DNA of 64,000 nt from Osmanthus fragrans (lineage: Eukaryota; Streptophyta; Magnoliopsida; Lamiales; Oleaceae), in the NCBI GenBank assembly GCA_019395295.1, contig CM033342.1, positions 15,620,199-15,684,198 of the forward strand, read 5' to 3'. Below, one piece after another: positions 11,911 through 23,078 of the stretch. Position 1 is the stretch's first letter, and the number at the start of each line of letters is the position of its first letter. The notes beneath the pieces are model-generated. The model ran no database searches and was not told the DNA's origin. It was given only the letters and a program-made list of their open reading frames with translations. The position numbers and the translations under genes are program-made.

Positions 11911-13189
11911 AATGGAACACTAGGTTAGGAATTTTCTAACATATCCACACCACATATGCAAATAAAACATAAGGCTATTAACGAGCATGAATATGGTCCC
12001 AAATAAAGAAATATTGTCCCAGACAATAAAGTGTAGTTTCAAGTAAAAAGGGTAAAATTGTGATTCTGAAGAAAAAATATAATAGACACAATATAAGAAT
12101 AGAAATATGCATGAATATGGTTTTAAACAAATAAATTGTGGTCTCATAGAACTACATTCAGATTCAATTTTTTCAATGTTCTTCCAAATTAAAAAAATTA
12201 AAATAAAAAAGACACAATAAACAAAGACACAACTAAAAAATTGTGGTCCCATAAGAGAATATTCAAAATCTAATGAAAAGTCTAATGAATTTACCATTAA
12301 TTAGGTGTTTCTTCTTCATCTATCACCAATCTTGTTTCTTCATCAATGAAATTGCATTCCATACCAAGTCTGGGGGATTTTCTTGCTTTCAAATATTTTG
12401 TTTGCTCGGGATTAGGTAGACTATGATTAATAATCTTGAAATTTCGATCTAGGGATTTACATTTGGAAGAACACCGATGTAGATGAAGAGGGAAAGAGGG
12501 TTTGGGGATTTTAATTTGAAGAGGGAAATAGGGTTAAGAGAAATAGGGGGTTTAATTTGTCATGGGATTTTTATGATTGTGGCTTAGTTGACCTGAGTCA
12601 ATGTCTATTACGTGCCACGCCAAATTTTCATCTGACACGTGGTACATTATGTTAATTGAAGTTGACGGAGATGAAATGGATGATGGATGGGTAAGTAATT
12701 GAATAGATATGTGAGCAACGAGTTATATTTTACAGCTCGGTGAGCAAGTAGTAATATAAATTGAAGTTGGGTGAGCATTGATTAAATTTACTCATTTTTC
12801 ACCTGAAATTTTCTATTTCTATCCTTATTTTGATGTTTGGGGGTGGGGGTGAATTTTACCTTTCTAGAGCTAGATCTCTCCCTGAATTTTGTATTCTGGA
12901 AATGAGTTAGGTGTGGGTTAGCTTGAAGGGAGCCCTTCATTTTACAGTTAAGAAAATCCCAGATCTTAACCACAATGCCCTCAAACCCACTTCAATTTTT
13001 CGAATGTGTTTCTGTGATTTTTGATGTATGTATATGTGTGTGTATATATATATATTGGGTTCAACTCTTCTTTGACTTCTTTTAATCCATGGTTGTGGTG
13101 GTGGGAGAGAAATGAGAAGGAAATTGGAATTTCAAAATTGTGGCGACAATGGAGAATAGTGGTGGTGGGAGAGGAAGAGGAAGATGAAT

Positions 13190-13240
<51 letters not shown>
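13190..13240. repeat. (CA)n(TA)n microsatellite
   Basis: A CACACA run passes directly into about 19 TA units. It lies between the nested MULE and the right TIR of the outer MULE. Confidence 0.95.
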
Positions 13241-13243
<3 letters not shown>

Positions 13244-13528
13244 GTTTTGATTTTTTAGTTATTTATTTAGTACTCATTTGTATTATTTTGAAAAATTTGG
13301 GATCATGGTTGTAATTAGTTCTTTAATTTTCTTTTTCTTTTTTGGTGTTATTTAAATGAGAGAATATATTCGTCATTTCATATTTTTTTAATTGAGAAAA
13401 TAGATGGCGGGGAGTATTTCGCACTAAACGTTTCAAATATGAACATTTTGTGCTATTTCCAAAAGGTATGAGGTTTTCGATAGTTTGTCCAATAGATAGG
13501 GGCATTGTGTTGTTTAGTCATTTTGAAA

Positions 13529-14394
13529 CTAAATTTAAAGTTAACCAATGACATAAAATTAAAGTTTAGTAAATCAATTTATAATTTGCTTAAAGTTTAG
13601 TAACTGCTAATAATAGATATACCATCAACGAGATGAACATATTTATCTATCTCTGTATCGTGATATCACTAATATTTGCCCCAAACTATTATTTTGATCT
13701 TATTCAAATCGAAACCAATTTTCACAATCTTCATTATTTTGACTAATGGATTCATGTTTCATCCACGAGCAAATCTCATTTTTAGTAATCAATATACATT
13801 TTCTTACTCTCTTGCATGCTATATGCAATCGAGTAGGTAATCAAAAACGTATTTAGCCTCAATTTTTTCTATGGAAAGAGTCAATTTATTTAACATTATT
13901 GAGGCTCAATGATATAACAAAGGGGGTCAAATGAAATCAAACATGAGTTAAAACTAACTGCTATTGAACTTCAATTTGTTAATGATTAATCATCAAACTA
14001 TTGAAAGTTGTTCCTAATCTATCATGTTAGGAATTGTTTAGACGTACATATGCGGAATTAACAAATAAAAGTAACACATCACTTATTTATTGTTTTTAGA
14101 TGATTAAGATAATTAATTCAATTAACTCTATGTTTAAACAATCACATAAACATATAGATCAAAACTAATAAAGTAAATAACACCAGATATGATCACGGAG
14201 AAAAATCTCTTCTTAGGTTAAAAAAACCTTTGGGCAAACTTATAAGTAAAATACACTAAAAAGTCAACTTGCAATTAATCTAGACACCATTAAAAATTAA
14301 CTAACTCTGGTCACCTAACTTGTAAATCATAGAAAAACTCTTCGATTGTGCGGCCCGAACTTCATAGAAACTCTGAACTACTTTTCCCTCCACG
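13529..14394. other. Intergenic DNA with probable old copia LTR remnant
   Basis: No gene. From about 14030 the sequence opens TGTTAGGAATTGTTTAGACG and includes a CACGGAGAAAAATCTCTTCT stretch, both reminiscent of plant copia LTRs. The same remnant seems to resume after the solo LTR at 15983. I could not define its ends. Confidence 0.35.
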
Positions 14395-14399
14395 TGGAT

Positions 14400-15977
14400 T
14401 GATGAGTGCTCTACACTCATGATATTTATGCCACTTAATTTTTTTTTTTTTTACCCTTGAGAGTATTTTAGAACGTTTTAATATGTGTTTTGATATTGTG
14501 GTATAGATTGATGAAATTGAAGGAAATATGAAAAGTTGGTAAATTTGGAGAAAAATGGCTAAATTATAAGAGATTCAAAGTTTGTGGACTAAAGTGTAAA
14601 TACTCAAAAATTGTGTTGAACCTCACGATGAAGATACGAGAGTATTAGGAGTCAATTGGATAAAGAAAGATGTCAAAGGGATGAAGTATAGACAAAGTAT
14701 GATCACACATCGATTTTCAACCGAAAACGTTTTGCCTCAAATTTTTAGTCTCATATTGAGACCCATTTTGGACATAGAAAACGATCGAATTGGAGAAGGA
14801 TGTTTAAATCAAAGTTGTAGTCCTTTAAGTTATTTTTCCAATTCAATTTGAATTGTCTCAATTGAAAGTCAGGAGAGAAAGTTATAATAAAAATAATGAA
14901 AGAGGTGCATGCAGATTTTTCACCCGAAATGTGGTGCCGCGCGCCGAGGCGCCGCCTGGGGCTGTCTAGGGCGCCTTTTTTTTGCCCTTTTTCAAGTCTA
15001 TTAAACCTTAATTTCGTGGCAAATGAGGGGGCAACTATAAATACAACTTACACTTTTAAAGGGTTCCAAACATATTGAGAAGAGGGGCCAAGGTGACAAT
15101 CCAAAAGGGGCAATATTGAAGAAATCAAAAGGGAGAAAAACCAACCACAAGGAAGAAGTGAAGAACATCAAGGGGAAATTCAATTAAAGCTTCAAAATAG
15201 TTTTTCTTCCTTTTTCCTTTATGTTTTCCATTATAAACTGTATTGATTTTATGAATCCATTCATGAACTAGATAGTTTATCTAGGATTCGATATAGCCAA
15301 ACTTGAAATTATGGGTTGATGAATTTATAATTATTTCTATTTGATTTTCCCGTTTATATTTAATTGTGTCATGATTATAATGATTTCAATTACATGATCA
15401 CTAATTGAATGATTAGATGCTAGTCAATTCTGACACTCGAGAGAGGAGAATTTAGGTGCGATCATATGATTGACACGACGTAGGTTTTTATACTTCGAGA
15501 GAAGGTATAAAATCTACGAGACTTACTCTATAAAAGAATCAGAACTTTTGTAAATTCTAAGTTTTAATTTGGAATAGAGATATTGAAATTGAAATTGAAA
15601 TTTAGAATTTAATTATAGCTGGCACTCAAGAGAGTGGAGAGAATTATATTAGAATTCTTGCCTTTAAATAGGGAAAATTAGTTGAAATAATTGAAAATCA
15701 TTGAATTATAATTGAGAGTAAGGTGAAATCATTCCCTAGACTTTCTCAACTTGATAATTTGCATTCATCTCATTTGTCTCAAACGCTCACGTTAATTTAG
15801 TTTAAAACAATTATCCAATCATTCAATTGTCTAGATAAAATAAAGGTTACATAGTTATAGTACTTAGTGGAATTAATTTACAATCTCTGTGAGTTTGACA
15901 CTCTTAACTCCATATTATACTACAAAACTTGACACCGTACACTTGCGGCATAATCACGTTATAGAAAGCGCGTGACA
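14400..15977 (+). mobile_element. Solo LTR, Ty3/gypsy-type (1.58 kb)
   Basis: It starts TGATGAGTGCTCTACACTCA, ends GTGACA and is flanked by TGGAT at 14395-14399 and 15978-15982. It contains a CTATAAATAC promoter-like box near 15036 and a CGCGCCGAGGCGCC GC-rich patch upstream of it. A related solo LTR lies at 19041-20725. There is no primer site or coding sequence at either edge, so unequal recombination between LTRs has removed the body. Confidence 0.88.
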
Positions 15978-15982
15978 TGGAT

Positions 15983-16899
15983 CACTAAAAGCAAACTCGT
16001 TCCTGAGCACTGGAACTCTAAGCGCCCCTTCTCACAACTTTAGGATTCCAAATGCTTATGGTGAATGTAGGATTTTTGGTATTTGATCTTTGGATCTTTA
16101 TGTGTTTTGATCTATGATTGAGGCAAGAGAATATTGGAATATGGATTTGATCTCCAAATGATGTTCTCTTGACTAAAATTAAGGCTCAATCAACAACGAA
16201 ACAACGTTTGGGATAAATTTATGAATCAATGATCAAGTGGTCGAATCTAGATATCTTTGGATGTGTTTTGGATCTTCAATAATATGATCTCTATTTAATG
16301 AAATAATAATTCAACACACTTTAGGAAGAACATATGTGTATATATTTATAATAGGTAGTGTTTAAGATTGAATAAGATTGAAAAACGGCTTTAAAATCGC
16401 AAATCGAACTCATGTATGTTGCACTGTTACACGAGGGCTAACGTCCCGCCTAGAGAGCGGTGACTCTGCTATTCGAGCTTCAGGCGAGCGATAATGTCCC
16501 TGTTCTAAGAGCTTGAGCACTCTTCACATGGCTAGCGAGCAATTTTACGTCGACTTTTTCTCTTTGGTCCATATTTAATATCTTTGACTCATCCAAGAAC
16601 TATACTACCAACCCTCAACTATTTTGACTTTAGTTACAACTCAATGACTTATGATTTTGAATACAAAAATTGCCAATTACAAATTTAGAAATTGCTAATT
16701 ACAAATTTAAACCTAATAGATCATTTTTGTGATAACCCTGAAATTTTATTTAATTATTTTTATAAACAATGTTTTGTCTTCGGGGATATATTAATAGCCA
16801 CTACCATTGAGATTCTTTTTTATATGAAACACTTGCTCTCACCTGGCAACATTAAGATGGAATCTGTTGTACACTTATCTGGGTCGATAAATGAGATTA
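15983..16899. other. Non-coding stretch, probable copia LTR remnant
   Basis: No ORF with recognisable protein motifs. GC-richer patches (for example around 16430-16560) interrupt AT-rich DNA. It looks continuous with the remnant before the solo LTR. Nothing else is identified. Confidence 0.3.
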
Positions 16900-17639
16900 A
16901 CTATTGTAGATTTTGATGAATTATAGTTTTACTATGTATATATATTTCATTATTAGGTAACATTCGATGAAAATTGAAGGAATTGGATAAAATGAGCGAA
17001 AATGGACAAAAATGAAGGAAATTCAAAGTTTAGGGGCCAAAGTATAAATATTCAGTAGTTTATTCAGACCAATGACGATTAAAGATCACATATGATCAAT
17101 TGGTTGTAATTGGAAGTAAAAAGATTGAAGGATTGAAATATAATCAATTTCCAATTGCACAAGCTATGCTCTAGATTTTTAGCTAAAGATTGAGACCCAT
17201 TTTTAGTATAGTAAATATTCGAACTAGAAAATTACTATTTCTACAATAATTGTAACCTTTTTAAGTTAAATTTTCAACATACTTTGAAATGCATCAATCA
17301 AATAAAGAAGGAGAAAGATATGACAGAAATACCAACGGTAGTGCAGAGACATAAATATGCGCGGCACGATGACCAAATTTCCTTATTTGATAGAAACTCT
17401 TTTAGAATTCAATTTGAACGTGTTTTTAGACCTAATTTCACCTTCTATATATACAAAATATGGGCAACCATTGAATGAACTCTCTCTAGCCTCTAATTAC
17501 ACATTCACATCATAAAATTCGTAAAGAACACGAAGCCAAGATCAACCCAATGCAAGAATTGAAAGTCAATTACATCAAGAAATTAAAGAATTCAACTTTG
17601 AAATTGAAGATCAAGATTTTGTACATTCATTCATGATCC

Positions 17640-18510
17640 GGTTGATATTCATTCGTGATATTCATATATGTAAAATCAGGAACTGGACTCAGAGTGGGGC
17701 CGATCGTATGTTGTTAATCGGATATACCAAAACCAACAAAAACCCATTGAACCGATCGATTTGACTGGTAACCCATGGACCAGAGCCGATTTTCTAGTTT
17801 TTGAAATTTTAATCTCAAACATTTTAACTTCAATTTGGGCTCATGAATTAAAGTCAAAGCCCATTAATAAAGTCCAGATCCTTACTGCCTGTTGGTTTGC
17901 TTTTATAGACACACTTCCTTTGAATTACAAGAAAAAGTTTTGACGTGGGATTGGATGCCTGTTGGTTTTGTCTACTTCCTTTCAATTTTCATTTGATTTT
18001 TGTTCCCAAATAAAGTAAAATTATAATGCTCGCCTTAGTTTTTTATTTATTATAAATTTTTTAATTTTATTTAAATTTGCTTCATTATTAACATAATAAT
18101 ATTAGACATCATTTTCTATAAACTCTAAAGATTTTTATTTTAACAAAGTAAATTATTTTAATATATTAATTTTTATTTTTTGAAGCGTCCAGACTAATTA
18201 TATAGCCCCTGTTTGGTAGCCATTTTTTCCAAAATGCATTTTTCTCTCTCTTCTTTTCAACAACACATTCTTCAATAAAATAATATTACATGCAAACCCA
18301 ACATTTTTCATTCATTTTTAGCCACACATTCTCCATCAATAAACTATTCAAAATGTATTTTCTCCTCAAAAAAATGGCTACCAAACAAGGGCATAATAAT
18401 AAATCTAAATAACAAAAATGAATTTGTATTTACTTTGAATCGGTTCAACCCTAATTCGATTTCGGTTCGACCATTTGACCATTGACCCTTTATCTCTTCC
18501 GACTCGATGC
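17640..18510. other. Extra segment in the 5' LTR relative to the 3' LTR
   Basis: The two LTR copies align up to about GATCAAGATTTTGTACATTC and again from GTTAAGACATTGCTCAC, but between them this copy has about 870 bp of different sequence. It contains CCGGTT/GGTTCGA-rich patches like those in the element at 9644, and a MITE. It is probably one or two old DNA-element insertions with unclear ends. Confidence 0.4.
18205..18392. mobile_element. MITE (188 bp) with near-perfect 24-bp TIRs
   Basis: The left end GCCCCTGTTTGGTAGCCATT and the reverse complement of the right end GCCCTTGTTTGGTAGCCATT differ at one base. ATA lies on both sides (18202-18204 and 18393-18395), a 3-bp duplication. The interior TCTCTCTTCTTTTCAACAAC is shared with the other Harbinger-type MITEs of this window. 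Confidence 0.78.
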
Positions 18511-19040
18511 TCGGGTCGATTGTTAAGACATTGCTCACAATAAATTTAGAACGTGAGAAGATTAACATATGGGTAATAGATGTTAGGAATAATAATATCG
18601 CATGGCAATCATATATATTCCAAAATTTAATGTGTTCTAATTATTTGAATTCGGATTAGGAATAAGATTAAGTCCTGATTAGAATATAATAAATTTATCT
18701 TAAAAAAGGTAAATACTAGTGTAACACCCCCAAATCTAAAAACCTAGATTTGGAAGTATTATCATTTAATTTTCTCTTAAAATTAGAAGAGTGGAAGTGA
18801 TTCAATTTTTCTTCAACATGATAAAAATTAATGACCTCATTTATGAAAATATTTTATACATCATGAGATTTAAGTCAATTAAATTTAAAACTTAACAATA
18901 TTTTCAAAATGAATACAATATTTAAATGTGACAGTACAGAGTCTATCGCACCACAAGTAGTCGTTTTCATCTTGCCTTCATCATCTGAAAATAGAGAGGG
19001 ATAACGTGGGATGAGCTAACACTTAGTAAGCAAACCTCAT

Positions 19041-20725
19041 TGATGAGTGCTCCACACTCATGATATTTATGCCACTTAATTTATTATTTTGAGAGTGTTT
19101 TAGAACATTTTAATGTGCGCTTTGATATTGTGGTATATGTTGATGAAATTGAAGAAAATAGGAAAAATTGACAAATTTGGAGAAAAATAGCTAAATTTTA
19201 AGAGATCTAAAGTTCGGGGACTAAAGTTTAAATACTCAAAAGTTGTGATGAACCTCATGATGAAGATCCGAGAGTGCTAGGAGTCAATTGGATAAAGAAA
19301 AAGGTCAAAGGGATGAAGTATAGATAAAGTATGATCACACATCAATTTCCAACCGAAAACATTTTTTCCCGAATTTTTAGTCTCATATTGAGACCCATTT
19401 TTGACATAGAAAATGATCAAATTGGAGAGGGATATCTGAATCAAAGTTGTAGCCCTTTGCATTATCCTTCCAACGCATTTTGAATCATCTCAATCGGATA
19501 GCAAACGAGAAAGTTATGATAAAAATATTGAAAGACGCATAGTCTGCCTTTTTACCCGAACAACAATGGCGGCGCCAAGGCGCTATTCTGGACGCCAAGG
19601 CCCCAAAAAGATGCCCAAAAATCAGTAGGAAACATGTTGCCAAGGCGCCCAATCTTGACGCCAAGGCGCCAGGAAGATGCATCAAAATCGGCAGGAGAGA
19701 TGGCGCTAATGCTGGGCGCCAAGGTGCCCATTTACGGGCTTCAGATTTACGCTGTTTTAACATCTTTTCTCAGCCCAAATCTGCTGAAAACTCTCCCAAA
19801 CAAGAAAAATTAGAAATCATTGCTAATAATTTTCTGGACTGCTTGGGCGAAATTTGGTGCGGCTGGAAGCAATTTTTGAAGAGGTGAACATCAAGAGTTG
19901 AAGAATCAACAGAGGAGAACGTGAAGAATCGAGGGGGAATACCTTCAAATAGTTTTCTTTTCTCCTTACTCTTTGTTTTCTATTACAAATCATATAGATA
20001 TTATCAATTTAATAATGAGCAACTTTCTAGATCTAGGGTTTGATTGTAATCGACTTGAGACATGTTTTGATGCTTATTTAGTTATCTTCTTTGGATTTTC
20101 TATTAATTTATTTATGTTGTTGTGTTTAATGCATTCTATTACCTAATCAATAATTGGATGATTTGATGCTTGAATTTTGACGCTCGAGAGAGGGAAATTT
20201 AGGTGTGATCTAGAACAACATAACTTAGGTTCCGTAGAGTTCGAGAGAAGATACGAATCTCTAAGGTGTATTTGGATTTAGAAACGTGCACGTGTAATTT
20301 CTATACTTTTAATTTGAAATAGAGATATTAGGATTAAATCATAGAATTATATTCTATTTAGCGCTCGAGTAGGGAATAAGATCACTTTAGAGGTTCTTGC
20401 ATATAAATTGTGGAAAATCTGATTGAGGTAACACGATAGGTTGAGAAACATTGTCGAGAGTGCGATGAAATCATTCCCCAGGCATTTATAACTTGATAAC
20501 TTCCATCTAGTCCCATTTTTGTTATTCAATTTCATTAGTTCAAAATTCACACCATTGATTCCATTGGGATTGTCTAAATAAAGTAAAAACTAAACCAATA
20601 TAGTACTCGATAAAAATCAGATATCAATTCTTGTGGGTTCGACATTCTTTACTTCATCACTTTATTACAAAACTTGACATAGTACACTTGCGGTATCAAA
20701 TCACGTTGTAGAAAAATGCAAATCA
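19041..20725 (+). mobile_element. Solo LTR, same family as 14400-15977
   Basis: It starts TGATGAGTGCTCCACACTCA, ends AATGCAAATCA and is flanked by CTCAT at 19036-19040 and 20726-20730. It is collinear with the 14400 copy over most of its length. Its GC-rich patch (19566-19740) carries several CCAAGGCGCC units where the other copy has fewer. Confidence 0.88.
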
Positions 20726-20730
20726 CTCAT

Positions 20731-21719
20731 GCATATAAAGCATGCTTATGATATTTATATATGAATTACTTTAAAATAAAAAGCATTTCTCAACATGTAT
20801 CCCATTTCTTTAATTTATTTAGAAAATTAACATTGACGGCGTGAGCCCACTTGATGTATCGCCTAGTCAATTAGAATGCAATAGGTAATTATTATTTGGA
20901 ACCCAGTTGAATCCTATCGGTAGTATCGTAAAACGGTTAACATTGACATTATCATTGAACAGTGGTCGGTGCGTCAGTTCCCCTTGCCCTATTTCCCATT
21001 CACACCTTTAATAACATAGACATACACTATATAACAAAACATTTGTGATACATATCTTTAAAAATATTTCTTTGACTCATTGACCTTTGGAAACTTGTTT
21101 TTCTTGAAACTTCATGTATGCTTATGAATTCATTGACATGTATAAATATGTAATAAAAAACATTAATAACATAAATCATAATAATCAAATATCGTGTTAA
21201 CATAAGGGCAATTAAGATGACATATTTATACATTCAACCATATGGCATGCATGAAAATGTGGGGTGGGGTGGGCTAGGTGGGGCGGGACGGGGCGGGGAG
21301 GGGGAGGGGTTACTTACTTTGAGTCCTAGCATTTCACTTTTCGAATGGCAAGTGGACATGTTCTTAGTCATCCACGAAGTCAATGTGCCAAACTCCTAGT
21401 TCATTATCATTTACTTAGAAAACTTCAACAAAATTCACTCTTTGAATATGAACTCGTATTATTGTTCTGTTAAATTTAAATCTATTTATTATTATTATTA
21501 TTAGAAAATTATATGTACGAACAACAGTGTTAATGTGGAATCCACTATTTAAAGGCACCATCAATCTAAATAGGTACAAACCAGTTGAATAACTGTTAAG
21601 ATAGTAATTTCCTTTAGTATATAATTAATGGATGATAAAACTGGGGGTTAAAGACAATAAAAAGCATGCAATATATGGATTGCAAGGGGTTTAGTCTAAT
21701 AGCTTCTCGACTGAATAGG
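20731..21719. other. Remainder of the Tekay-like solo LTR, left of the chromovirus
   Basis: No gene. It contains the G-rich run at 21260-21309 and otherwise AT-rich LTR sequence. Confidence 0.5.
21260..21309 (+). other. G-rich tract with G-quadruplex potential
   Basis: Nine or more runs of three to five G, separated by one to four bases (GTGGGGTGGGGTGGG and onward, ending GGGGAGGGG), all on the plus strand in otherwise AT-rich DNA. This meets the usual G3+ N1-7 pattern several times over. Confidence 0.85.
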
Positions 21720-23078
21720 TGTAACGCCCCAAATTCATTACCAACTAAAGGCGCTACTTAAGTCAAAGTAACTTGTAAATAAACATTTTCAAAAGGTCGC
21801 CACAATGCGAAGGCATGCATATATTTTGAAAACTAACCTGTAAATACATATTTTCAATATTCGCCAAAATGCGTAGACATATATATATATATATATTTTA
21901 AAACTAAAGCAACTTAGCACAAAAAGCGGAAACATCATTGTAACAATTTTCTCACATCCAAGAGTTAATACCAAATGTAATAAGCAAGTACTAACATTTG
22001 TAAAAATACTAAAATTCGGAATTGAATATAATAACCTTTTAAAACTTTGGGGCTAAAATGGATAACTTTTAAAAATTGGGGCTCAAGGGGTAATTTCCAA
22101 AAATCAAATATATACAAAAAGCATATCTATCTCTATCTCTCTCTCACGCGATTTACATAGGGAGGTCGAGAGGAGAGGGAAGTAAGGTGAAGAGGGCGAA
22201 CTCCGGTCAAGGCAGAGACGCCGCCGTTGCGAGATAGCGCTGGCGGGTGGGGGTGACTGGGGCGCTTCTAAGGGCTCGGGAGAGGTCAAAATCGAGGCCA
22301 ACCGTTCGGATTTCTTGGATTTTTCGGCGGGAAGTCCGGCCAAAACATGGGTGGAGTCTAGGTAAGTGACTAGGTATTGTGATTTCCGGGTTTAGTGGTT
22401 GTTTTTTTTGGGGAAAACAGCGGGTGTTGGTGGTTCGATTTCTTGGTGGCGGCTGCGGTTTGTGTGGTTTGCAACAGGGGTTCGAAAATGGGTTGTGCTC
22501 GAAAACTGTTTGGATTGTGGGATGGTAGCTCGACTATGGGGACTTCAATTGAGTTTCTGTGTGAGTGAATTAAGGAGGATTTCACCAAGAAATTTGGCAG
22601 ACAGATTCCTATGGCATTTCTTGAGCGAAATTGAAGGAATTTTGGTGATAGTTTCATACTTGATTCCTGGCTGGGGTGTTGGGAGGCCGTAGTCAAGAGA
22701 AGAGTGATGGTGAATAGTGAATGTAGGGCACATAAATCGAGACAGTAATTTGGGCTGGAAATAATTTTTGGCTAATTGGGTTTAAGTACATTGGACTAAA
22801 AGATGAAATTTGGACTAATAAAATGGGACTTTAAATAAAATATCGGACATTAAAATTGGATTTAAATCGATAAGACTTTGATACTTTTAAAAATGTTCGA
22901 GATTGGGCTCGATAAATAAATATTGAATTCTTAAGATTAAAATCGTTTCGAAATTCTATATTGAATGTTTTGCTAGACAATTCGACAGACGTAAAATAAA
23001 TTCTAAAATTTGACGGGATTGTCGTAGCGACACACTTTCAGTTATAAAATTTGTACTTTAAGAATTCGGGTCGCTACA
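21720..23078 (-). repeat. 3' LTR of the chromovirus, with a ~790-bp internal deletion
   Basis: It is collinear with the 5' LTR except that, near 22017, ACTAAAATTCG joins directly to GAATTGAATATAATAACC. In the 5' LTR these two sequences are about 790 bp apart, and both borders contain TTCG. The last 21 bp overlap the end of pol. Confidence 0.85.

Larger units (their letters stand above)
10524..12793 (-). mobile_element. MULE with broken transposase, inserted in the larger MULE
   Basis: The TIRs start GAGTAAATTTAATCA at both ends and continue for over 120 bp (TGCTCACCCAACTTCAATTT and onward). The left TIR is split by a MITE. A perfect 10-bp duplication ATTTTTCACC flanks it (10514-10523 and 12794-12803), inside the Mutator range. 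The transposase relic is read right to left. Sequence between about 11900 and 12660 looks like 5' leader and intron, with no other gene. Confidence 0.85.
8046..13519. mobile_element. Long-TIR Mutator-like element (MULE), nested host of other elements
   Basis: The left terminus GGGTAAACAGCACAACACC and the right terminus, whose reverse complement is GACTAAACAACACAATGCC, start inverted repeats of roughly 160 bp (about 8046-8210 and 13360-13519). The flanks are a perfect 9-bp duplication, ATTTTGAAA, at 8037-8045 and 13520-13528. Long TIRs with a 9-bp TSD define the Mutator superfamily. Inside are a Harbinger-type MITE, a 0.5 kb TIR element and a whole second MULE. Without them about 2.5 kb remain, with no transposase of its own, so it is non-autonomous. 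Confidence 0.85.

Noticed and set aside
13021..13314. ORFs across the CA/TA microsatellite
   Set aside because: Translation is driven by the simple repeat (YIYIYI), with no conserved content.
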